From: Triplophysa rosa
Lineage: Eukaryota; Chordata; Actinopteri; Cypriniformes; Nemacheilidae
NCBI RefSeq assembly: GCF_024868665.1
Contig: NC_079913.1
Coordinates: 15,686,333 to 15,750,332 of the forward strand
DNA length: 64,000 nt
Direction: 5' to 3'
The translations under genes and the position numbers were made by a program. The first letter of the stretch is position 1, and every line of letters starts with the position of its first letter. Under the pieces are notes generated by a model. That model saw only the letters and a list, made by a program, of their open reading frames with translations. It did no database searches and was not told where the DNA came from. Below are positions 1 to 12,194 of the stretch, in pieces.

Positions 1-480
1 ACTTCAAATGATTTAAATTTATGCTCCGTTCTCTGAGTTACAGTAAAAGTCTCTAAAGATTGTTGCGACACCGCCACCTCGACCAACCGGACGTGGCTCA
101 TGCATATAACAGTAGCATGGTGGGGTAGACTCATTTAGACCGAAATAATCATTTGGTTTAAGCCATGTTTCGGTAAGGCATGTTGTCTGTGATCATTTCA
201 TTTACAATAACTGCTTTTGAATTTAGTGATCTAATATTTAGTAGGCCGAACTTTATGAGTTTGTTTTGGTCGTTTATTACATTGTCCTCAGGTTTAATCA
301 CGATTAGATTTTTTCTCTGAGATTTGGCTATTTTGTTATTTTGTAGTATTATTCGGGGGACAGACACAGTCTCTATGCATTTGGAAGCAGTAACATTTAT
401 AACAGATGAGTGGGAGGAACACAGACTATGGTTAAAGTTTTGACTTACCGCTTTGTTTTGACTTAATTATTGTCATTCAG
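1..480 (-). mobile_element. LINE fragment, endonuclease N-terminus
   Basis: The minus strand encodes the start of a non-LTR retrotransposon apurinic-like endonuclease. The motif GLLNIRSLNSKA lies at about 230-275 and is followed, after a small deletion and frame change near 180, by LTETWL and a glycine-rich GRGGGVA stretch near 65-90. These blocks are normally joined in one ORF2 reading frame, so the copy is broken. It runs off the window start, so its length is unknown. The part above 370 is probably the 5' region of the same element. Recognition is by motif only. Confidence 0.7.
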
Positions 481-648
481 GGACTTGTAAAGTGTTGCTT
501 ACAGAAGTTGCTTTGACCAGATTGAAACACACGAACACTCTCGAGGTCTTTGTGTGAATGTCACAACGCTGTTTGTTTTATTGATGTGTACATTTGTTGT
601 ATTCAGACTGACGAAACGATAAAACGGAGAATAAATATGGTTTAAATC

Positions 649-1013
649 CCTGATAGCACAATCCATCTGGTTTACGTCTATTTGACGTCTGCATTTACAT
701 CTGCAAGACATCTACAATACATCGTTTGCTCATCTGCAATACGTCTCGGAGATGTCTGCTGTCAGACGTCATATAGACATCTAGAAGATGTCTGTAAGAT
801 GTTTATGATTTAGAATGGATGTACAACAGCTCTTTCTAAGATGTTTAGCTGATGTTTTTAAGCAGCAGATCTCCAGATCTTTAGCAGATGTATTACAGAC
901 GTTCAGACGTCTCCGAGACGTATTGCAGATGAGCAAACTATGTATTGCAGATGTCTTGCAGATGTAAATGCAGACGTCAAATAGACGTAAACCAGATGGA
1001 TTGTGCTATCTGG
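649..1013. repeat. Palindromic MITE, copy 1
   Basis: The element has terminal inverted repeats beginning CCTGATAGCACAATCC on the left and CCAGATAGCACAATCC (read inward) on the right. The arms continue for more than 100 bp as repeated GACGT and CAGATGT motifs, so most of it can fold on itself. No coding capacity is evident; short ORFs inside it are by-products of the repeat. The same element occurs inverted at 1501-1867 and in decayed form at 41275-41465. Confidence 0.75.
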
Positions 1014-1063
1014 GAAACTAAATCTCTGCGTCCAGTATTGACATTAAACAATTGATAGATCGA

Positions 1064-1152
1064 ATGTGTGTGTGTGTGTGTGTGTGTTTGTATGTGTGCG
1101 CGTGTGTGTGCGTGCGTGCGTGTGCGTGTGTGTGTGCGTGTGCGTGTGTGTT
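1064..1152 (+). repeat. (TG)n microsatellite
   Basis: An almost pure GT run with interspersed GC steps lies in the spacer between the two inverted MITE copies. ORFs rich in Val and Cys read through it but are artefacts. Confidence 0.9.
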
Positions 1153-1500
1153 GTCTAGAGATGCTGAAACTCTCACTGAGACTGTTTGTGTTGTATTTAT
1201 TTATTTCTTATTTGTATTGTTATTGTTTTTTACTATTTTGTACAGACAAGTGAGTCTGCTGCTGTCAGACGAGGCTTTGGGTCCTTAATGATCGAAACGT
1301 TGAAGCAGTAATTCTTATTACTTTTATTTAGTGTTTTATCATTTGTTCATTCTGGTTTTGTTTGCAGACATATTGAACACAAGTTCTTTTAACTGTAACT
1401 GATGAGTCTGTCTGTCACAAACATGAGAAACTGTGAATCTGTCCTGACTTGATGTCTTTGGCATATGTGCATGAAGATAGACACTGTGCAAAGTCGATAC
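1153..1500. other. Spacer without recognised gene
   Basis: AT-rich sequence between the two inverted MITE copies. No coding pattern, RNA gene or known repeat was recognised. Confidence 0.5.
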
Positions 1501-1867
1501 CCAGATAGCACAATCCATCTGGCTTACGTCTATTTGACGTCTGCATTTACATCTGCAAGACATCTGCAATACATAGTTTGCTCATCTGCAATACGTCTCG
1601 GAGACGTCTGAACGTCTGTAATAAGTCTGCTAAAGATCTGGAGATCTGCTGCTTAAAAACATCTGCTAAACATCTTAGAAAGAGCTGTTGTACATCCATT
1701 CTAAATCATAAACATCTTACAGACATCTTCTAGATGTCTATATGACGTCTGACAGCAGACATCTCCGAGACGTATTGCAGATGAGCAAACGATGTATTGT
1801 AGATGTCTTGCAGATGTAAATGCAGACGTCAAATAGACGTAAACCAGATGTATGTGTGCTATCAGGG
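1501..1867. repeat. Palindromic MITE, copy 2 (inverted)
   Basis: This is the reverse complement of the element at 649-1013. Interior blocks such as GATCTGGAGATCTGC and GTCTGACAGCAGAC appear in opposite order and strand. Even the slightly different ends (CCAGATAGC on one side, CCTGATAGC on the other) are swapped. The pair encloses about 490 bp. Confidence 0.75.
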
Positions 1868-4134
1868 TATAGTTCATTTAAAGATACGGCGGAGGGTGAT
1901 GACGCGAGGGAGATGTATGACCCGGACGTGTGGCCTGAAGGTGCGTTTGTGCGGCGCTTCTATGAAGTGTGTGAATCAAAGGGTGATACTGAAGGCGAAC
2001 GCGCTTGAGGGCCACATTACCCAGTAGATGAAACTGTCATATAATGAGAGTCGTGTCATATAACACTCGTGGTCTGCGTTTGGGACAAACTGCGGCGGAT
2101 GAGGCTCGACGGCTTTTTTGTTGACAAACTGTTTGAGAACACAGACATTTTAGGTGTCCTCCCGAAACAAGATCTAGACAAACTTAACTCTGTTAAAGTG
2201 CCTTTCACGGGTGGGAGAGTTGAGTTTGTGGTTTGTGCATGGCAGAACATCTGGGGGAGTGGCCATCATGTGACATATGATGCTGTAATCACAGTGATTG
2301 GGCTGAATGTTGATTGGTGTATAGGAATTAAAGTGACAATAATGTTTTTATTATCTTAAAGGTTTATATGCCCTATGGATGTCCTGGTAACAAGGATGAA
2401 TTTATTCAAAGGCTTGCTTTTAGCTCTTTTATTGAAGAGAGTGAACGCACTTGTATCTATGTAATGGGAGTGCAGATGTTTCTGATGTGAAATCTTTCTT
2501 TGGCCAGCACTTGATTAGGTTTTGTCAGGATAATAGTTTCATTCTGTCAAGTCTGGATCTGTTGCCAACGGACAGCTACACATGTGTCAGTGAGGCCTGG
2601 AACACAACTGCATGGCTGGATCACTGTATATGCTCTGCTGATGCCCATGAAAGTACAGTGAATGTGGAAATCTGGTGTGGAACAGCTGCAGCAGATCACA
2701 GGCCCATTTCTGTGACGCTAAATATAGACAAATGACCTGAGATAACCAAAAAGGGCAATTATACCTGATGGGAGAGTTGAGTGGGATAAACTCACAGATT
2801 GTGATTCGCATCATTATTATAACATGACTGACAAGTCTCTGGGGAATATTCATATTCCATATGATGTGTTTTCCTGTGATCATGTTAATCGTGACAACTC
2901 AAACCATAATGATGTTTTGTGTAACATGTATGATGAAATTGTGATGGTACTAAACAATGCAAGCGAATCATTTTGTAACGAGAGATGTAAAGGATACAGT
3001 GTTAGACCAGGATGGAATGAGCATGTGAGTAAACTCCATCAGCAAGCAGCAGAAGCCTTTAAAAACTGGGAAAGCAAGGAATGGCCATACATGCGACGTA
3101 AAGAAACACGCTGTCACACAGTTTAAATATGCTGTTCGCTTCATAAAAAGGAGCGAACATACTTTAAGAGCTAACTCTTTGGCTCAAAACTGATTACAAA
3201 ATGATATACAAGATTTCTGGAAGGAAGTTAAAGTTATGAATCCCTCTGGCCTCCAGTGTTGAAGGGTTTACTGGATCTGAAAATATTGCAGATCTTTGGA
3301 GAAGGCATCACAGTGACCTCAACGGTGTTAAAAGTGAGGATTTAATTATTGGGAATGTGTCTTTTAATAATGAGGTTATTAAGGCTGAGGAAGTAACCTC
3401 CGCTATAGGAAAATTACTTATGAATAAATCTTGTGGCCTAGATCAGATCACAGCAGAGCATTTGACATTTGATTTAAAGTTTAACATCAAAAAGAGTGTT
3501 GTCATGTTGGTGAGGACAAAGGAGGCTCGTAAGGCCGTGTTTCCCTCTTTTTATCTGGCTGGTCAGGAGTTCTCTGTGCTGAAGAAGGTCAAATATCTTG
3601 GTCATGTCATTAGAAGTGACCTTTGTGATGATGACGACATTCAGAGACAGTTTTGTAAATGATATGCACAAGCTAACATGCTCATTGGTACATTTAGCAC
3701 GTGTACTGATGATGTCACAATAGCGTTGTTTTAAGCTTATTGCCCTCCACTTTATACCGCCCTCTTGTGGTGCAGTTACAGTACAGCAACATTTAACAAG
3801 CTGCATGTTGCATGTAATGATGCATTATTAAAAGTCCCTCGGTGGACAAGTGCCAGCCAGCTTTTTGTTCAGAATCAGATGCCCGTGTTAACTGCTGTTA
3901 TCAGAAATGTTGTGTATAAATGTTTAAGCGACTTGAGGCCTGTAAAACTGAAATGATTGTGATGTTAGAGAAGAGCACTGTTAGGTTCACCTCGCTCCAC
4001 TTTAGAGGCACTGGAGAAAGTGCTTATATGGACATTAGATGTTAATGATCTTCTTCTTGTTATTCATGCTGTTTGCTGTTCTTCTTTTATTGTATATGAG
4101 TCTGAAATAAAGATATCATCATCATCATAGACAG
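1868..4134 (+). mobile_element. Degenerate LINE with internal deletion
   Basis: Pieces of a non-LTR retrotransposon lie in order on the + strand. An ORF1-like tail with VWPEGAFVRRFYE is at about 1925-1970. ORF2 begins at ATG 2044 with MRVVSYNTRGLRLG, the start of an endonuclease. The endonuclease end with ADHRPISV is near 2690-2720. The reverse transcriptase start with CGLDQITAEHL (about 3430-3465) then jumps directly to C-terminal sequence with YLGHVIRSDL (about 3595-3625) and NKLHVACNDALLKVPRW. Several frameshifts and a missing RT core make it inactive. The 3' end is AATAAAGATATCATCATCAT, a short tandem tail typical of L2/CR1/RTE-like LINEs. Clade not determined. Confidence 0.75.
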
Positions 4135-4870
4135 AAATTGTGCAAATATACACTTCTTCATAATAAACTAATATTTCTTTATATATAAAAACGTTTTTGA
4201 AATGGGTAACTGACTAAATAATGAAAAAGAGCAACCAATAAGAGCTCAGATAGGAACTCCTTTAGTGTTGTTTGAAAAGCATCTTAGTGAAACCTCAAGC
4301 CGTGGCGCGATCACATCAATTTCTGCTAATTTTATGCAAAAAACGACTATATTGAAGATGTTTAAAACAGCTTATATATAACAGGTTTTGTTTTATTGCT
4401 TAGATTGTTTAGTCACAACATAGTCCATTGTTGCCTTTGTAGTATTCAACAGTTTTTTAGCAGACACTTTTATCCTTTCGATTTTTGACCTGTTTGTGAA
4501 GGCACTACAAGAGGTGGTTGATGTGCAGAGCGCAGGGGTGTGGCGGGTACATCCAGTGAGTCTGCGTGAGCGAGTGAAGATCCGGAGGTGCAGCTTTGAG
4601 TTTGATGAGCGACTACAGGAGCCAATGTGACTTACTGAAGAGAGGAGTGACTGACATTACATCCCATATCATTATGTCTAAAAGCATGTATCATGACTAA
4701 TATTGTACATTTTAACTTTCAAAGCACACAGCTAATATTAGCCTATTCAATAAACTTCACTTCCTTCATCTCTTGATCTGCCTCGAGATTGCAGAAGTGT
4801 TAACATGCGACAGAGTTTATTAAACTTTAAATGATAATCAGGAAATCACTTCCTGAATGAGAAATATAAC
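4135..4870. other. Intergenic, repeat fragments
   Basis: No gene is recognised. Near 4455-4475 is a decayed form of the widespread fish motif TTTAGCAGACGCTTTTATCC. At 4590-4650 a sequence ending in AAGAGAGGAGTGAC resembles a LINE 3' region that is common in fish. Confidence 0.45.
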
Positions 4871-5205
4871 TTAAAGTGATAGTTCACCCAACAATGAAAA
4901 GTCTGTCATCATTTACTCAACCACAGGTTGTTCATCCTTTGTAAATGTCTTTGTTCTGCTGAACATGAAGGAAGATATTTGGAAGAATGTTGGTAACCAA
5001 ACACATCTCATCCCCATTGACTCCCATAGTATTTATTTTATCTACTATGGCAGCTAATGGGGGATGAGATCTGTTTGGATACTGACATTCTTCCAAATAG
5101 CCTCCTTTGTGTTTAGCAGAACAAAGCAATGTATACAGTTTTGGAACAATCTGATGGTAAGTAAATGACGGCAGATTTTTCATTTTGGGTGAACTGTCAC
5201 TTTAA
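4871..5205. repeat. hAT-like MITE (TTAAAGTGATAGTTCACCC)
   Basis: Terminal inverted repeats are TTAAAGTGATAGTTCACCCA at the left and the complementary TTTGGGTGAACTGTCACTTT at the right. The interior is imperfectly palindromic (GAAGATATTTGGAAGAATG and its counterpart). It is a very common interspersed element of cyprinid genomes. A related fragment is at 41706-41880 and a terminal scrap at 54530-54555. It ends about 225 bp upstream of the first H2A start. Confidence 0.75.
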
Positions 5206-5302
5206 GTTTCGTCATTATTTCAAAACGGTTGTGCGCCGCACAGCATCTGTGAGGCGGGAAGAAAGAGGGGGTTGGGCTTTGCGTTTGGAGGGAAGTTGAC
5301 TG

Positions 5303-5359
5303 ATTGGTTTAAAAGTTTAACCACTCCAACCAATAGTCGAGTGACAGACGGGTTTAAAG
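5303..5359 (+). promoter_or_regulatory. H2A promoter elements, cluster 1
   Basis: A reversed CCAAT box (ATTGG, 5303-5307), a forward CCAAT box (5330-5334) and a TATA-like TTTAAAG (5353-5359) lie in normal histone spacing about 72-128 bp upstream of the start codon. Confidence 0.65.
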
Positions 5360-5364
5360 ATTGA

Positions 5365-5817
<453 letters not shown>

Positions 5818-5849
5818 ACGGACGGGACTTCGTCTTCTGTAAACCCAAA

Positions 5850-5865
5850 GGCTCTTTTAAGAGCC
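5850..5865 (+). terminator. Histone 3' stem-loop (H2A)
   Basis: GGCTCTTTTAAGAGCC forms a 6-bp stem with a 4-nt loop, preceded by CAAA and followed by ACCCA. This is the SLBP-bound signal of non-polyadenylated histone mRNA. A purine-rich GAGAGAG at 5881-5887 is a candidate U7 histone downstream element. Confidence 0.95.
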
Positions 5866-6177
5866 ACCCACATTATCAATGAGAGAGCGACGAGTTTTCT
5901 TTTTATATTTGTAGATGATATAAAAACGCACTTGTTTTTTAGCCCGAGAAAGAATAATGTTACAGTAAATTCATTAAGATGGAGCCCTGTGTGTAAAGAT
6001 ACAATGTAACGTTAAGATTAATATTATACTTTTTGTATAGTAACCAATCTGGAAATTGCACGAGTTTACAAAAAATGTGTGATGTCGTTGCAATGTGAAT
6101 TTCGTGCACGTGCGTGAGAGCTGAACAAAGGACACGCAATGTCCCGCCAGTTTCATTTGAACGCGTATCGCGCGGCC

Positions 6178-6266
6178 ATTGGCTCTCTGTCACGAGCAGA
6201 CGTCACACATCAGCCAATCGAGTGACTCCGCGCCCTCGACGTGCGGCGCGTTCTAGCCTTTAAAAA
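6178..6266 (+). promoter_or_regulatory. H3 promoter elements, cluster 1
   Basis: Reversed CCAAT (6178-6182), a CRE/ATF-like GACGTCAC (6199-6206), CCAAT (6214-6218) and the TATA-like TTTAAAAA (6259-6266) precede the H3 start by 57-145 bp. The same arrangement is conserved upstream of the second H3. Confidence 0.7.
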
Positions 6267-6286
6267 CAGGGGATCTGTGAAAGTAG

Positions 6287-6733
<447 letters not shown>

Positions 6734-6766
6734 GTCCCGCGTTTACAGCATCGGCATCAACCCAAC

Positions 6767-6782
6767 GGCTCTTTTAAGAGCC
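6767..6782 (+). terminator. Histone 3' stem-loop (H3)
   Basis: A perfect GGCTCTTTTAAGAGCC stem-loop preceded by CCCAAC and followed by ACCACA. Confidence 0.95.
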
Positions 6783-7390
6783 ACCACATTTATTGAACGA
6801 CACATTTCCAGCGTTTCAGGGCACAGCACGACGAGTAATAATCCGTTATGATGTCAGTGTGTAACTAACAGCTGTGTTGTACCTAGGAAGCCTCAGACGC
6901 TACAAATAATGTGATTTCACGTCACGGGTCACACTCAATCGTTCCGCCAAGTAAAATGAGCGAAATGTTGCCTTTGTAAACACGCAGCAGGGGATATATT
7001 CATCAGTATACATAGAGCGAGACCGAACAAACAGAATGGAATACATCAAATTCGCTTTATGACCTGTAAATCCTTCTAATTTATGTGACGGCTTGTGTCC
7101 GTCTGTTTTTCTTAAAATGAACGAACACAAATAACAAACGTCTGGATCAGAGGCTAGTCCCAGACTAAAATTAATGTTTGATCAGCCTTAACTGAAAAAT
7201 AACTCACCAAATATATCAACGCCATTGTTTTGTCTCAAGATGCATACCAGTAATGTTTTTTACATGTTAACGAGTTTTTTGTAAATTACAATATAAAGCG
7301 AACTGGTGAGGCCTTTGGGAGAACAGAAAAGTAGAGGCCAGAACAAAACACGCGTGACATCCGCTGGCACAACCCTCGTGCGTGTGTTTC
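6783..7390. other. Intergenic spacer H3-H4
   Basis: No gene recognised. The 3' part (7300-7390) would be the distal H4 promoter; no clear TATA box is visible. Confidence 0.5.
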
Positions 7391-7395
7391 TACTA

Positions 7396-7400
7396 GGTCC
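7396..7400 (+). promoter_or_regulatory. H4 GGTCC element, cluster 1
   Basis: TAGGTCCTGTA contains the GGTCC core known from H4-specific promoter elements. It lies about 78 bp before the start codon and is conserved in TAGGTCCTGTAGGCACATG upstream of the second H4, although the flanks differ. Confidence 0.5.
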
Positions 7401-7405
7401 TGTAA

Positions 7406-7789
<384 letters not shown>

Positions 7790-7826
7790 ACGCTCTTATT
7801 CTGAAGTTAAACATTTGAAACCCAAC

Positions 7827-7842
7827 GGTTCTTCTAAGAGCC
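7827..7842 (+). terminator. Histone 3' stem-loop (H4), variant
   Basis: GGTTCTTCTAAGAGCC: the third stem pair is a T-G (U-G) wobble and the loop is TCTA rather than TTTA. The same variant follows the second H4, so it is gene-specific rather than random decay. Confidence 0.9.
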
Positions 7843-8255
7843 ACCCACTTTCTCACTCGAGGAGTTGAATTTCAGAAGTTATATCATATTGAACGGAATG
7901 CTCATTAACCCGGTGGTGTTTCGGAGAACTCCTACTTAAATTGATTCGATGTAGCCTGTTTTGCTGCTCACTTCTGGGGCTCGAAAAAGAAGAAACATGA
8001 TCGCCTAACTTGTTTTATAAACGTAAGCACGTGCAATAGATTGTGAATAACGCATAAAATTGATGTAATGCTTTCTGTACGAAATCTTTGAGGGACTGTG
8101 ATGACACGATTACGCACTTATTTCCTCGTGTAGAGTTCATAAAGAAATGTTTTTTTTTATCAAATTCGGAAAAGAGCGGGAAGTGGAAAAAAAGGGAACC
8201 GATCGCTTGTGGGAGGGTCACCTTCAAACAGCAGGCTGTGGGCGGGAAACGCTTT
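7843..8255. other. Intergenic spacer H4-H2B
   Basis: No gene recognised. Much of this spacer is shared, with small differences, with 50534-50936 in cluster 2, which shows common origin of the two clusters. Confidence 0.6.
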
Positions 8256-8256
8256 C

Positions 8257-8388
8257 ATTGGCTCTCTTTCCGACCCGTCAAACTATGAGCGGACCAATAG
8301 ACACAATTTTATGGGTTTGGCCGACGAAGACACGCAATCAGAGCACGCGCCCGTGTCGCACACATTTGCATGCTGGAGTGAATAAATA
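8257..8388 (+). promoter_or_regulatory. H2B promoter, cluster 1
   Basis: Reversed CCAAT (8257-8261), CCAAT (8294-8298), the H2B octamer ATTTGCAT (8364-8371) and a TATA box AATAAATA (8381-8388) form a textbook H2B promoter that would bind NF-Y and Oct1. The region is essentially identical in the second copy. Confidence 0.85.
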
Positions 8389-8425
8389 CCCCTGCGCGGT
8401 GGCTTGCTGGTACTTTTCTTCTTGA

Positions 8426-8818
<393 letters not shown>

Positions 8819-8846
8819 AGAGCCGCTTTCATCCGCCGCACCCAAA

Positions 8847-8862
8847 GGCTCTTTTAAGAGTC
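8847..8862 (+). terminator. Histone 3' stem-loop (H2B), one wobble pair
   Basis: GGCTCTTTTAAGAGTC: the second stem pair is G-T instead of G-C. The copy at 51527 is the perfect form, so this is a single change in cluster 1. Confidence 0.9.
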
Positions 8863-9801
8863 ACCCACTTTTTCTGTTAAAGAGATTCTCATGTTTACAA
8901 GCTTGTGTTTTTTTATTATTATTGTTACAGGTTAAGTTGCGACGCGACATACGGCGTTTAAAACTGCAACCAACCGTTTGATCATGAAGAGCGTGAGGTG
9001 GTAAAGTAAATCTATAATGAAAGGGTCTGACTGGAGTGTTTGTTACACGGTTTTCGCAGAAGGTGGCGGTATTGTAACGGCTATAAACCAGCAGAGTGCG
9101 GTCTTCACCTGTTTTAAGGCTGAAATACACAAGACTTTTGCTCAGATCTTCATTCTGGACTTGTTGCAGAAAGTCTGTCCCAGTTTGCAGATTTTATCAG
9201 TTAGTGTGTTTCTTTCTGAAACGTTCAAAAAGTCTGCAAGTGTGTGATGTCTAGTTCAGAGAAAATCTGTTCAGATTTAAAAGTCTTGTAGTGTATGAGG
9301 GTGTTTTACCATCACATACATGAATGTCCATCTTATATTGTTTATGAGCAAGATCGATCTTCACGTGCTCTTGTGTTTGCTCTTCATACGAAACCCAACA
9401 TGGTGGTGTGTAGAACTGACTCTTATTCTATAGATCTATGAAGTGGAAATGTGACAGTAGGACGATTTCATATGAAGTGGGCATGGGAGATTTCTTGTAA
9501 AAATTGAATGTCAAATATGTTAACATTTGTTGGTTTTCCCTTAGAACAAATAGCTATGGTTTAACTATGTCATAGTTACACTATGGTAAAACCATGGTTG
9601 ATTTTCATAAGGATTTACTTTAAGTGACAAAGTTATTAAAATGTTATTATACATTCTGTAATAATGCATTTCAGTGATTTACAAAATATAGCAACAGTAA
9701 AACACAATTAGAAGTCTTTAGAAAATACAATGTATAATTTTTTCTGATGGCAAATAACCTTGATAATATGTATTTCATTTAAAGATGGCTTCAAGATGTC
9801 T
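8863..9801. other. Intergenic, no gene recognised
   Basis: AT-rich sequence. Around 9550-9600 there are degenerate ACTATGGT / ACCATGGTT repeats resembling a fish interspersed repeat. No coding pattern found. Confidence 0.5.
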
Positions 9802-10279
9802 TTAACCCTTTATGACCTGCCATTGAACAATTCCGCTAGAGTACATTTTAGTATTTTTACATGCTGTGCTGTTATGCTTTTGAGTATTTTCACATGCCAT
9901 GCATCAATACAATCCTTACACCCCCAATTTGTAGGCTATGTCTGTAATTGATCCATAGTAACTAGGTAAACAGGTCAAAAGTGCAATTAACCCCCCACAA
10001 AAAAGGAAAATTGTTTTTTTCCCCAATATATTTGACTAAATACAGATTTATTACAAATATCAACCTCAAACTTGTGAATGTAAAAACTTGCACCAAACAC
10101 TTCAAAATCACATACAATTTATTTGGACTGTTTACATAAAATAGTTTGTGAGATATAATAATTTTTGTAAACAGTGCGTTGTGAAGTAAAACAGATAAAA
10201 TACTGCTTTTGAGAGCAATGTTGATTGAACGGCTAAAACAGACCATGTAAAATAATAAATTACCCAATATCTGTACTTT

Positions 10280-10380
10280 ATCAGAACTATAGATGCAAAA
10301 AGGTTGGGATGACACTTGTGACAGTTCCTGACCAGAATAACGCAGAGGGGCTCTTGACATGTTTCACACATAAATGGAGT
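10280..10380 (-). pseudogene. Transposase Cys-rich C-terminus, second copy
   Basis: The minus strand reads MCETCQEPLCVILVRNCHKC. The pattern C-x2-C-x4-C-x7-C-H resembles the zinc-binding C-terminal domain of piggyBac-like transposases (PLC motif). It duplicates the block at 10468-10560 about 190 bp away. Family assignment is tentative. Confidence 0.4.
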
Positions 10381-10467
10381 GCATTTGAATTTGTGGGGTC
10401 AAAAAGATAAATAAATAAATAAAACATAAAAAACCCAAAACATACCTAAACATACTGAAAGACACCG

Positions 10468-10615
10468 CTACATATACACAGCATAGCTGTGATGAGACTT
10501 GTGGCAGTTCCTGTCCATAATAACACAGAGGGGCACTTGGCAGGCCTCGCACATGAATGGAAATTGATTGAAACCGGAAAGTTCATCTTCGTCGGACGCG
10601 AGTAGTAGCTCCAAA
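10468..10615 (-). pseudogene. Transposase remnant: acidic segment joined to Cys-rich C-terminus
   Basis: In one minus-strand frame ELLLASDEDELSG (about 10572-10612) runs straight into FMCEACQVPLCVIMDRNC and ends at TAG 10468-10470. Acidic N-termini and Cys-rich C-termini are typical of the two ends of piggyBac-like transposases, so the middle with the catalytic residues appears to be deleted. The N-terminal side is broken by a stop in this frame. Confidence 0.4.
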
Positions 10616-11274
10616 ACCTCGTATACTTATTTTTCCGTGCAGTCATAACGTTAAGCATCCAAGTGTGTGTGTTTGCACGTGCGTTTGTAAATGTGCATGT
10701 GTGAAAGAAATGATCAAGCAACGGACTGTAATGATAAAGAGACACAACGACGAGTAGAACGTAAAGCATACCGCAAACGGAGATCCAATGTCGCGGCTTG
10801 TGATGTCACCACATGCGACAAACTTTAGGGTCATAGTGCACAGAACGTGATTACGACATAGGAGTCGTAGGAAAAGGTAACCACGCAACCACTAGTAACC
10901 TTAGATCTATAGAACATGTGCGCAAAGACGTGCGATGCATTTTTACAGTTTTTTGTTATAGATTTTTACGCAATTTGTGCAGACTCGAAAACAAGGGCGA
11001 AAACAACGCAACAGGATCGTGTTGTATAGGCTTGATCTGAAAGTGTAACGTCTGTCATTTTGTATGCAAAAATAATTATTCTGCTACCCATTTGGATTCC
11101 GTTTTAATTGGCTCTTGAACAGAGACACGCAAACGGGAGCGTGGGAGCTTTTAAAGGGCGTCGGTTTTAAAGGGTTAAAGAGAGATACCACTGATAAATT
11201 GACAACACTTGCTCAAACACGTGGCATTTTGATAAGGTGATATCTCAACTTGATGAGCAACTTCATGACAACTT

Positions 11275-11590
11275 CACTGGTTTTGCTGCAAAGAGCTACA
11301 CTAAAAAGCTGGAAAAACAGTTTTCAGCAAACGACCCTGTCCCGGTGTGGAAAGGCCTGAAACACATTACAAACTAAAAGACACCATCCCCCAGCACTGA
11401 GACAAATCAACAGCTTGCTGATGACCTGAATGAGATTTACTGTAGATTTAAAACCCCCCGTCTCACACCCCACACTGACCACCTCTCTACACAGTCATCA
11501 ACACCTCCAGCTACCCCCCTCTCCTCCCCTTCTGCTCTTCAGATCAGTGATCAGATCAGTGACGTGCGTCAGATCTTTAGGAAACAAGTG
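11275..11590 (+). mobile_element. LINE ORF2 fragment, pre-RT region
   Basis: The + strand encodes KSYTKKLEKQFSANDP, then VWKGLKHITNYK and LADDLNEIYCRF, with stops. This is the linker between endonuclease and reverse transcriptase of a Rex/L2-like LINE. The same segment is present on the minus strand at 43760-44080 with SANDPASVWKGLEDITNYK. It stops at DVRQIFRKQ, exactly where RT would begin, and a MITE follows. Confidence 0.75.
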
Positions 11591-12188
11591 ACACGCTTAG
11601 ACATCAACACTCTTCATACAAATCTCAACAATGGTGACAATCCCCAATTAATTCAGATAAACAGATCAACTGCAATGCATGCTGGGAGTCATGAATGAGT
11701 GTTGTACTAAAATGTTACCCAGCATGCATTGGAGCATGAAGTTTTATTTTGTTGATTGTCACCATTGCTGAGCTTCATACACCGATTCCTCGTGTCTAAT
11801 TGAGTCAGCAACAAAACAAATGTAAGGAATATTTTCCTGTAAATTAATAAAAGTCTGACACCTCACCACTGCTTTAATCACATAGACGTGTCACAGAAAC
11901 TTAAAACAGTAATAAAACATCACTCTCATGAGCTATATATATAACCTTACATCAACAAGCACCTTCAGCTGATTCTAATGGATCTCGTGTCTCATTGCCT
12001 CAACAAACATATTTCAGCTCTGTTACAGCGGACAATGAAAACTTGACATTAAACCACGAGAGTCAAGAACCCAACTAATGCAAACACTGATCACAATAAT
12101 GGTGGCTGACAACAAAACATTGATGAATCAACAGTTTTTAACATTGATTCAGTTGTTTTCATCTGCTCTCTTGCTATCAGGGAAGCTA
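11588..12188. repeat. MITE-family element with TGCAATGCATGCTGGG core
   Basis: The core is GGTGACAATC ... GCAATGCATGCTGGGAG ... CAGCATGCATTGGAGC ... GATTGTCACCATTG, a self-complementary arrangement. It is followed by a long tail, a module reading CAAACACTGATCACAATAATGG, and the end GCTATCAGGG. About 480 bp of it reappears inverted at 54850-55345. Related pieces are at 15195-15620, 32060-32160 and 36720-37210. Confidence 0.65.
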
Positions 12189-12194
12189 CATGCA

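Larger units (their letters stand above)
9802..11178 (-). mobile_element. Degenerate piggyBac-like element
   Basis: The element is bounded by TTAA-CCCTTTATGACC (9802-9817) and TTTAAAGGG-TTAA (to 11178). TTAA target duplications with CCC...GGG ends are the hallmark of piggyBac. Inside, the minus strand retains a short acidic N-terminal-like stretch and two copies of a Cys/His-rich C-terminal-like domain, with no DDE catalytic core between them. It is therefore an internally deleted, inactive copy. The boundary call rests on two short end motifs. Confidence 0.5.

Noticed and set aside
499..711. ORFs with MSCRCKCRRQIDV
   Set aside because: They occur wherever the palindromic MITE ends occur and reflect the repeat, not a gene.
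1052..1288. Cys/Val-rich ORFs
   Set aside because: Produced by the TG microsatellite.
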